A DNA stretch of 13,451 bases, taken from positions 1 through 13,451 of the forward strand of contig JAAENB010000706.1 of assembly GCA_024224995.1 (NCBI GenBank), in the 5' to 3' direction. Positions 8,901 through 13,327 of this stretch are shown in pieces. Numbering within the stretch: position 1 is the stretch's first letter; each line of letters starts with the position of its first letter. The position numbers and the translations under genes are program-made. The notes under the pieces are model-generated. The model ran no database searches. It had not been told where the DNA came from and saw only the letters and a program-made list of their open reading frames with translations. The DNA comes from a bacterium. GTDB lineage: Bacteria > Spirochaetota > UBA4802 > UBA5550.

Positions 8901-9382
8901 ATAAAGTTCTGGAACTGGCGAATAAGGAACTTTTTGAAGAAATTGGTGAGGTCGATAATTACCTGACAGGTATTCTCTTACGGTTTCATGAAGAAGGAAA
9001 AATAGATTACGTAAATGCCGGCCACCCCGGTATTCTGTATAAAAACAGGCAAACCAATGAGACAACAATTATGACGGGAGAAAATGGTGAATCCATATCG
9101 GGAATGTATTTAGGAATGCCGATGATGGAAGATTCCTATGAATCAATATCTTTTGCTATTAACAGGGGAGATTACCTGCTATTATATACCGACTGCTTAA
9201 GTGAATCCAAAAATTCGGAGAACAGTGAATTTGGTTCAAACAATATTCTTACGGCGTTTCAAGAAGCCCCAAATGGATCGTCCGATGCTGTTCTAAAATA
9301 TATCTACGATGAATTTACTGCCTTTACCGGGACCGACTCCTTAAAAGATGATCTCACTGTCATTGTAATCAGGAAAAAATAA
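5975..9382 (+). CDS. Hybrid receptor: lipoprotein signal, jelly-roll, 7TMR-DISM, histidine kinase, receiver, PP2C phosphatase (copy 3)
   Basis: This third 1135-residue paralogue has the same architecture as copy 2. The lipobox is I-S-S-C19. HisKA H441 lies in 'SHELRTP' and the HATPase N-box is N559, with 'VSNAVKF' where copy 2 has 'VGNAVKF'. The receiver acceptor is D757, and the PP2C aspartates are D926, D944, D1073 and D1125/D1126. The usual 'YTDG' glycine is cysteine (C1074). The jelly-roll N-half is almost identical to copy 2, while the region around residues 185-210 differs clearly ('QSIERSLCLEH' against 'ESRKKTLLFEQ'). The last 120 bases match gene 1, not copy 2, indicating gene conversion or unequal crossing-over. 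The start keeps the paralogous GGTATTTT-ATG context, but the AAGG seen before genes 1 and 2 is altered. A purine-rich GGGAG lies 11 bases upstream, so translation may depend partly on coupling to copy 2. Confidence 0.92.
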   Translation: MRLPLILLFITCLSVISSCSNGKNKQVPIAKNGVLDLRGRDFKKEGLVKLSGEWEFYWEQFLESDDFSRENPPEKTALLPVPGCWDNFSKDGKKFPGSGYATYRLKVLMDETEDSFDFKFLAISTAYTVYVNGNKISSVGKPGKTPETSFPEFKSRLVDISCSGNEQEIIIHVSNFHHTQGGIWDGILFGIDEDIRQSIERSLCLEHILFGSIFVMGLYYLGLFIDRKKDKSFLYLAILCLVISVRILVVGELFFMDIFPATGFELLMKMRYLTFYLGGTVTGLLVYSLFPRDYLKWFLYGMLFFGTIFSSIVLVTPAKIFSVTLIPFQGITIFYGLYTIYVLILALIRKREGAGILLVGFFALFAAAVINIFVSNNIIYTGNYVSPGFFVFVFSQAYILSRRFSNAFYSVEILSGDLETKNRELSKLDKLKDEFLANTSHELRTPLNGIIGISESLTAGFENFNMNAVKQNLIMISTSGRRLAALVNDILDFSKLKNSDIQLSRGPVDMRMIADTVLTLSEQLKGTKELVLKNSITEVPPVLGDENRLQQVLLNLVSNAVKFTESGCVEITAESFDRWVRVAVSDTGIGIPPEHIDSIFLSFEQGDGSTERQYGGTGLGLSISKQLVELHGGEISVRSTPGKGSTFTITLPVSGEEPAAALSLPAAAMMNSENQEAHEAAVYYAVPVPTVLPDLLKNMIKEGTEIHILAVDDDAINLQVILNQLSMENFSIATASTGKDALAVLGTDEKINLVLLDIMMPGMSGYEVCKRIRETQEPVNFPVILLTAKNHANDLATGFSAGANDYITKPFTREELASRVLFHLGLSIYSKKLTTTMIELEGLNEDLEDKVIERTEELLIAKEEVEVINEDLTEKNDELETANRIGQQAMKMAVSVQSKFLPGSAPESNTWDIAFLFKPMSGVSGDFYDFYDFDGILSGVGLFDVSGHGISSGLVTMIAKSVLFRRFHFGLLLKLNKVLELANKELFEEIGEVDNYLTGILLRFHEEGKIDYVNAGHPGILYKNRQTNETTIMTGENGESISGMYLGMPMMEDSYESISFAINRGDYLLLYTDCLSESKNSENSEFGSNNILTAFQEAPNGSSDAVLKYIYDEFTAFTGTDSLKDDLTVIVIRKK

Positions 9383-9412
9383 AGGTCCTGCTCACTATTT
9401 TAGCTCCATAAT

Positions 9413-9480
9413 GTTAGTATTCCTAACTAAATGCATTTTTTTTATTCTACGGCAAAAAAGTGGAATAAAATTTGTATAAT
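9413..9480 (+). promoter_or_regulatory. Putative promoter region of the sigma-factor operon
   Basis: A perfect TATAAT sits at 9475-9480, 43 bases before the sigma gene ATG, in a strongly A/T-rich stretch. No good TTGACA-like -35 lies 16-18 bases upstream. A short perfect inverted repeat, GTTAG-TATTC-CTAAC, occupies 9413-9427 and could be an operator, but a 5-bp arm is weak evidence. I see no convincing ECF-type GGAAC/GTC motif that would show autoregulation. The rest of the 141-base gap between the receptor block and the sigma gene has no clear T-tailed terminator for the receptor operon. Confidence 0.4.
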
Positions 9481-9523
9481 ACCTCTCTATATAGTTATAT
9501 GCTATTAATATACAGATAACATT

Positions 9524-10111
9524 ATGAAGCAGAGGTTTCGATTGATTAGTTCTAAAAAACGTAAAAATTCAATTTTGCTCAAAGAATCTGATTATATTTA
9601 CAAATGCGCCTATCGATTTTGCGGAAACCGGATGGATGCCGAAGACCTGACCCAGGAGACCTTTTACCTGGCATACCGGAACTTCCATCAGCTAAAAGAT
9701 ACGGAAAAATGCAAAGGCTGGCTCTTCTCTATTCTGAGGAATCTCTACTTAAAAGAGATTGAAGTAAAGCAGAAGGAGAAACTTGTGGATATTGATGATT
9801 ATATTGAAAAATTCGCTGCTGATCCCGGTGGAGAAGCGACTGAATCCGAAATGGATATTAGCAGTGACGATATCCGGAAGGCGCTGGATGTTCTGGAAGA
9901 GAAATACAAGACGCCCCTTCTCCTGTTCTATTTTAATGATTTTTCATACAAAGAGATTGCCGGGACAATGGACATTCCCATTGGTACGGTAATGTCACGA
10001 ATTGCCCGTTCGAAATTATTCTTAAGGAGATATTTGAATAACACCGTAACTGGTGAAAACTCAGGCAAAATAATTCCATTAAAAAGGGGGTGTCATGAAA
10101 GACTGCAGTAA
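9524..10111 (+). CDS. ECF-family RNA polymerase sigma factor
   Basis: The 195-residue protein has the two-domain plan of extracytoplasmic-function sigma factors. Region 2 runs from about 24 to 75 and contains 'DAEDLTQETFYLAY' and 'KGWLFSILRN', the helices that bind core polymerase and the -10. Region 4 spans about 125-175, with 'FSYKEIAGTMDIPIGTVMSR' as the helix-turn-helix that reads the -35. A short acidic linker joins them. The ATG at 9524 has no clear ribosome binding site. A TTG at 9542 has AGAGG six bases upstream and would give a 189-residue protein that still contains both regions, so the true start is uncertain. The 3' end overlaps the anti-sigma gene by 17 bases, indicating translational coupling and a cognate pair. 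Length and motifs are normal for the family; the exact ECF subgroup cannot be told from sequence alone. Confidence 0.92.
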   Translation: MKQRFRLISSKKRKNSILLKESDYIYKCAYRFCGNRMDAEDLTQETFYLAYRNFHQLKDTEKCKGWLFSILRNLYLKEIEVKQKEKLVDIDDYIEKFAADPGGEATESEMDISSDDIRKALDVLEEKYKTPLLLFYFNDFSYKEIAGTMDIPIGTVMSRIARSKLFLRRYLNNTVTGENSGKIIPLKRGCHERLQ

Positions 10112-10838
10112 ATACACCGAATATCTTGAAGTTTATACCGTCCCCCATGAAGCGGGCGATGATTTTATTGCTCTTGAGGAACACCTTGCAGCGTGCAGCG
10201 CCTGCCGGGAAAAACTAAGGAATATACAAAAATTCGACGTAAAAGTAAAAGAACGAATTCGGGATATACCGGTTCCTCCTGACTTAAAGAAAAAAATCAG
10301 GTTTAATATGGAATACGAGAATAGATCCGGCAAAAGGAGAGGCAAACCGGCGATAGTAACGTATGCCGCAATAGCAGCGGCTCTCGCGCTGGCCTTTACA
10401 TTCATGTTTGGTTATTTTCAAAAAGAAGCAACCCTTGATGATGTGATTACCGCTTCCATTAAGAGCCATAATAAAAATATGGATGCTGAGTTCTCAAACG
10501 AGATCAAGGGAGAACAGGTCACGGAGTGGTTTGAGAATAAACTCAGCTTCAATGTTCCGGTTCCGGATCTTAACAATAGTATTCAATTCGCCGGAGGCAG
10601 GAAATGCGACCTTTCAAAGATTGATGTGGCATACCTGTTCTATAAAAAAAATCAAAAAAGAATCTCACTATATATTTTCGACAACAAAGAGTTTAAATTA
10701 AGCAAACCTGCCATGAGGAAAAAAATTATCAGGCAGGACAATAACACGGTAGCTCTCTGGAACAAAGGCAGCATAGGGTATTGCCTGGTTTCGGATCTTG
10801 ATATACCTGAAGTAGAAAATTTGCTTCAAAAACAATAA
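10095..10838 (+). CDS. Transmembrane anti-sigma factor with zinc-binding N-terminal motif
   Basis: The 247-residue protein is predicted to hold the ECF sigma factor at the inner membrane. Near the N-terminus, H30-x3-C34-x2-C37 ('EEHLAACSAC') is the ZAS/zf-HC2 signature; C4 may complete the site. Residues about 82-106 are one Ala/Leu/Phe-rich membrane helix following a basic stretch ('KRRGK'), which places the N-terminus in the cytoplasm. The roughly 140-residue external domain contains 'VTEWFENKLSFNVPVPDL', 'GGRKCDLSKIDVAYLFYKK' and 'ISLYIF', a pattern seen in other predicted transmembrane anti-sigma factors. AAGGGGG lies just upstream of the ATG, and the reading frame overlaps the sigma gene. 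The cue could be redox, since zinc-finger anti-sigma factors can release sigma on thiol oxidation and thiol-handling genes follow, or proteolysis from the outside. The sequence does not decide between them. Confidence 0.88.
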   Translation: MKDCSKYTEYLEVYTVPHEAGDDFIALEEHLAACSACREKLRNIQKFDVKVKERIRDIPVPPDLKKKIRFNMEYENRSGKRRGKPAIVTYAAIAAALALAFTFMFGYFQKEATLDDVITASIKSHNKNMDAEFSNEIKGEQVTEWFENKLSFNVPVPDLNNSIQFAGGRKCDLSKIDVAYLFYKKNQKRISLYIFDNKEFKLSKPAMRKKIIRQDNNTVALWNKGSIGYCLVSDLDIPEVENLLQKQ

Positions 10839-10855
10839 AAAGCGGAGGTTTACAC

Positions 10856-11335
10856 ATGTTCAAACGAGTCTCTATTATTACAACAGTGGCGGCTGCTGCC
10901 CTGGTTTTCCAGGCCGGCATGCTTATGGCCGGTGGATGGAATAAATCCAAAGGTATGAATAAGGTGACAATCACCGGGCAGCTGGTTTGCCTCGGGTGCA
11001 GCCTGAAAAAACTCGACGGAGCCAATGCCCAATGCAATCTATACTCTCATCATGCCATTGGTTTTAAAACATCCGATGGAATGCTGTGGAGCATTGTTGA
11101 TAACGAGAAAGGGCACGATATTATCCGCGCTCACGAGCTGTTGGAAAAAAAGACCGCCACCATAACCGGCTGGATATACCCGGCAGCACACTTTATTGAA
11201 ATTCAAAAAGTAACAGTCAAAGGAGTGAGCAGTAAAAAGATCGCGCAAGCCGGCTGGGAAGAAGATCAGCTTATTGCGAAACGGTTGGCGGAACGGAAGG
11301 TTGGGGTCGCGCCAAAGCTTGCTCATAAGCATTGA
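10856..11335 (+). CDS. Exported small Cys/His-rich protein of unknown function
   Basis: This 159-residue protein has an N-terminal signal peptide (basic 'FKR', hydrophobic 7-24, likely cleavage after 'LMA'). The mature part begins with a compact beta-rich domain, about 36-122 ('KVTITGQLVCLGC' to 'IEIQKVTVKGV'), resembling a small OB-like barrel. It contains the arrangement C45-x2-C48-x11-C60-x4-H65-H66. This could be a redox CxxC pair or a metal site; it is not a c-type haem motif because no His directly follows the second Cys. The C-terminal 35 residues are charged and end in 'AHKH'. GGAGG lies 8 bases before the ATG, and only 17 bases separate it from the anti-sigma gene, so it is very likely in the sigma operon. 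Followed by CcdA-like and TlpA-like genes, it is a candidate substrate or partner of that thiol-reducing pathway. I do not recognise a named family. Confidence 0.8.
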   Translation: MFKRVSIITTVAAAALVFQAGMLMAGGWNKSKGMNKVTITGQLVCLGCSLKKLDGANAQCNLYSHHAIGFKTSDGMLWSIVDNEKGHDIIRAHELLEKKTATITGWIYPAAHFIEIQKVTVKGVSSKKIAQAGWEEDQLIAKRLAERKVGVAPKLAHKH

Positions 11336-11351
11336 AGAGTGGTTTTCAGCT

Positions 11352-11383
11352 GCCGGTTCCCGGGGATTTCCCCGGGAACCGGC
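11352..11383 (+). other. Perfect 15-bp hairpin between exported-protein gene and ccdA-like gene
   Basis: GCCGGTTCCCGGGGA at 11352-11366 is followed by two T bases and its exact reverse complement at 11369-11383. The stem is very G+C-rich against an A/T-rich background. No T-run follows (the next bases are CCCGAAATAAAAT), so it does not look like a standard intrinsic terminator. It starts 17 bases after the upstream stop codon and ends 30 bases before the next start. It could protect the 3' end of the upstream mRNA segment, act as a processing site giving unequal expression, or cause Rho-dependent or partial termination. Confidence 0.8.
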
Positions 11384-11413
11384 CCGAAATAAAATATAAA
11401 AAGGAATACTACA

Positions 11414-12133
11414 ATGGAAACGTTTTCTAATAATATTGGATTGTACCTGGATACATCAATACTGCTTTCTTTTGCGGCAGCCTTTACCGGTGGGCTTTTA
11501 ACGAGCTTTACCCCTTGCGTGTATCCCCTTATTCCCATAACATCGGGATTTGTTACTTCAAAAAATTTGGAGACCGGAACAAAATGGAATGCTTTTTTTC
11601 TTTCGGTGTTATATGTCCTGGGAGTCTCGGTTGTGTATGCCGGTCTCGGCGTCTTTGCGGCACAGACAGGCAAGCTCTTTGGGCAATTAAGCACGAACCC
11701 GGTCTCATACTTTATCGTTGGAAATATTATGATTATTCTTTCTTTAAGTATGTTTGATGTTTTCTACCTGCAGTTCCGGCTTCCTTCATTTTTACAGCGA
11801 TCAAAACAAAAAGAGAACCGGAAAGGTTTTCTCGGTGTTTTTTTGATTGGTATGGCCTCGGGCCTGGTTGTTGCTCCATGTACTGCTCCCTCCCTGGGGA
11901 TGCTGCTGGCCTATGTGAGCACAACGCAAAACCTGCTCATGGGAGCACTGCTCCTTTTTGTATTCTCCTTAGGGATGGGAACACTTCTTGTTGTTGTGGG
12001 AACCTTTTCCGGAGCTCTGTCGGTACTTCCGAAATCAGGTCAATGGATGGTAAGAATCAAAAAAGGAATGGCCGTAGTGATGATACTCATGGGAGAATAT
12101 TTTATTTTTAAGGCCGGCCAGTTGTGGATATAG
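11414..12133 (+). CDS. ccdA: CcdA/DsbD-type transmembrane thiol electron transporter
   Basis: The 239-residue integral membrane protein has about six hydrophobic helices and the two cysteine motifs of the CcdA / DsbD-beta family: C35 in 'SFTPCVYPLIP' and C156 in 'VVAPCTAPSLG'. In the family these two cysteines form a reversible disulfide that moves electrons from cytoplasmic thioredoxin across the membrane to periplasmic thiol proteins. The length fits a stand-alone CcdA rather than full DsbD, which has extra periplasmic and thioredoxin domains. The thioredoxin partner is supplied by the next gene, 30 bases downstream. AAGGAA precedes the ATG by a suitable distance. It lies in the operon led by the ECF sigma factor. 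Typical roles are cytochrome c maturation or reduction of damaged or mis-oxidised exported proteins. No haem-lyase genes are present here, so the general reductive role is at least as likely. Confidence 0.88.
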   Translation: METFSNNIGLYLDTSILLSFAAAFTGGLLTSFTPCVYPLIPITSGFVTSKNLETGTKWNAFFLSVLYVLGVSVVYAGLGVFAAQTGKLFGQLSTNPVSYFIVGNIMIILSLSMFDVFYLQFRLPSFLQRSKQKENRKGFLGVFLIGMASGLVVAPCTAPSLGMLLAYVSTTQNLLMGALLLFVFSLGMGTLLVVVGTFSGALSVLPKSGQWMVRIKKGMAVVMILMGEYFIFKAGQLWI

Positions 12134-12163
12134 GTATATCATAAAAAAAAAGGAGATCCCGAT

Positions 12164-12688
12164 ATGAAGAATATGAAAAATATAAAAAAATTAAATAGAA
12201 TTATCGTTTTATGTATAGTCTTTACCTGTTGCCTGTACGGAACCATCTTTGGAGCCGGAACCGGTGTTGGGGATACTGCGCCCGGTTTCAGTTTGCCCTC
12301 TCTTGAGGGAAGGATTCACCAGCTGGGGGACTACAAAGGAAAAAAAGCTGTTCTCCTGGTTTTCTGGGCAACCTGGTGTCCTAATTGTAAAAAAGAGATT
12401 CCCGGGCTGAAGAAAATCCACAATGAATTTTCCAATAAAAATCTTACGATCCTGGCGGTAAATGCCGGGGTGAATGATTCCAAAAGTAAAGCAAAAAGAT
12501 ACAAGGAAAAATATAAACTCCCGTACAAGGTTTTATTCGATAAGAAACAGCAGGCTGTTAAGGCCTATTCTGTTTTAGGCATTCCCACGGTTTTTATCAT
12601 TGATATAAACGGTGTTATCCGGTACCGGGCAGCAGCACTCCCGAAAGACCTGGGCGCTCACTTTAGCAGCCTGGTTACGCAGAATTAA
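12164..12688 (+). CDS. TlpA/ResA-like exported thiol-disulfide oxidoreductase
   Basis: The 174-residue protein has an N-terminal signal or membrane anchor (hydrophobic about 12-30) followed by a thioredoxin fold of the AhpC/TSA-Redoxin (TlpA/ResA) type. It begins 'GDTAPGFSLPSLEG', has the active site W-C72-P-N-C75 within 'FWATWCPNC', and carries the cis-proline in 'GIPTVFIID' (P141). The start at 12164 is favoured over the ATG three codons later because AGGAG lies 8 bases upstream. The protein probably receives electrons from the CcdA-like transporter encoded just upstream and reduces disulfides in exported substrates, possibly including the Cys-rich protein two genes upstream. Family members serve cytochrome c maturation or other periplasmic reduction. 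The 30-base gap suggests one operon, which probably ends here, although no T-tailed terminator is visible. Confidence 0.9.
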   Translation: MKNMKNIKKLNRIIVLCIVFTCCLYGTIFGAGTGVGDTAPGFSLPSLEGRIHQLGDYKGKKAVLLVFWATWCPNCKKEIPGLKKIHNEFSNKNLTILAVNAGVNDSKSKAKRYKEKYKLPYKVLFDKKQQAVKAYSVLGIPTVFIIDINGVIRYRAAALPKDLGAHFSSLVTQN

Positions 12689-12756
12689 GGTGCCAATAAA
12701 AGCCCGTATGGGTTGCTGATGTCTCACTCAAATTTTCAAAAAATATAAATTATGTA

Positions 12757-12787
12757 TTGACTTAAATAAAGATTGTATGTATATAGT
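12757..12787 (+). promoter_or_regulatory. Likely sigma-70 promoter for the RRM protein gene
   Basis: TTGACT at 12757-12762 is followed by TATATA at 12780-12785 (17-base spacing) or TATAGT at 12782-12787 (19-base spacing). The region 12689-12828 is otherwise A/T-rich with no ORF. The implied leader of about 35 bases carries GAGGTG just before the ATG at 12829. This would make the RNA-binding protein a separate transcription unit from the thiol operon. Confidence 0.55.
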
Positions 12788-12828
12788 TGTTATCTTAACA
12801 GTTAATTTGATTAATAATGAGGTGTAAC

Positions 12829-13101
12829 ATGTCAGTCAATATTTATGTTGGAAATCTTTCATACAATACCACCGAAGCGCAGCTTGAAGAGTTGTTTGTT
12901 CAGCACGGTGAAGTTTCATCAGTGAAAATTATTATGGATCAATATTCAGGCAGGTCAAAAGGGTTTGGTTTTATTGAAATGAATGATAAAAATGAGGCTG
13001 ATTCCGCCATCCAGGGACTTGACGGTACATCGGTCATGGAACGCAATATTAAAGTTAATCTTGCCAAGCCGAGAAATACCAGCAACAACCGGCGGTATTA
13101 A
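12829..13101 (+). CDS. Single-RRM RNA-binding protein
   Basis: This 90-residue protein is essentially one RNA recognition motif with a short basic Asn/Arg tail ('NTSNNRRY'). RNP2 is 'IYVGNL' and RNP1 is 'KGFGFIEM', the latter with Met where an aromatic residue is common at the last position. The two aromatic positions central to RNA stacking, Tyr in RNP2 and Phe in RNP1, are present. Bacterial proteins of this size and layout occur widely in cyanobacteria, spirochaetes and proteobacteria and bind RNA; some are linked to cold response or mRNA localisation. I place the start at 12829 ('MSVNIYVGNL') because GAGGTG lies four bases upstream. An in-frame ATG at 12817 would add 'MRCN' but places that binding site inside the gene. 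It has no evident functional link to its neighbours. Confidence 0.93.
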   Translation: MSVNIYVGNLSYNTTEAQLEELFVQHGEVSSVKIIMDQYSGRSKGFGFIEMNDKNEADSAIQGLDGTSVMERNIKVNLAKPRNTSNNRRY

Positions 13102-13117
13102 GAGAGACTGATTTTGT

Positions 13118-13151
13118 AAAAACGGCTCCTTCCATCCGAAGGAGTCACCGT
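13118..13151 (-). terminator. Hairpin reading as a minus-strand intrinsic terminator
   Basis: CTCCTTC (13126-13132) pairs with GAAGGAG (13138-13144) across a 5-base loop. ACGG (13122-13125) pairs with CCGT (13148-13151), leaving a 3-base bulge on one side. On the minus strand the stem is followed by a run of five T residues (A-run 13118-13122 on the + strand), as in a Rho-independent terminator for transcription entering from the right. On the + strand the stem is followed by AAAATTCTC, with no T-run, so it would be a poor terminator for the RRM gene, though the stem could still protect its mRNA end. No minus-strand gene is visible in the remaining 300 bases. Confidence 0.5.
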
Positions 13152-13327
13152 AAAATTCTCATCAATCATCCGCAGTAATTCTATCTTCATAACCCCTTTT
13201 TGCAGCGATTAAGTGTACGCTGGATACATATTGTCCGTATATAAGAACTATTAGTCAAAAATCCGGAATACTACAGTTAAGAGATATTTGTGTATATTAC
13301 CTATAGATTAACTGAAGGAGGTAGTAG

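Noticed and set aside
9413..9427. GTTAG-TATTC-CTAAC as a defined operator
   Set aside because: Five-base arms in A/T-rich DNA occur by chance and match no operator I can name with confidence; mentioned only as part of the promoter region.
199..10838. Direct control of the ECF sigma factor by the neighbouring PP2C phosphatases (partner switching)
   Set aside because: The sigma factor has its own zinc-type transmembrane anti-sigma, not an RsbW kinase, and no STAS antagonist is present. Adjacency alone is not enough.
10988..10999. CLGC in the exported protein as a c-type haem site
   Set aside because: The residue after the second Cys is Ser, not His, so the CxxCH haem motif is absent.
12689..12828. 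A small RNA or riboswitch in the gap before the RRM gene
   Set aside because: No stable stem-loop or known riboswitch core is visible; the region is A/T-rich and explained by a promoter.
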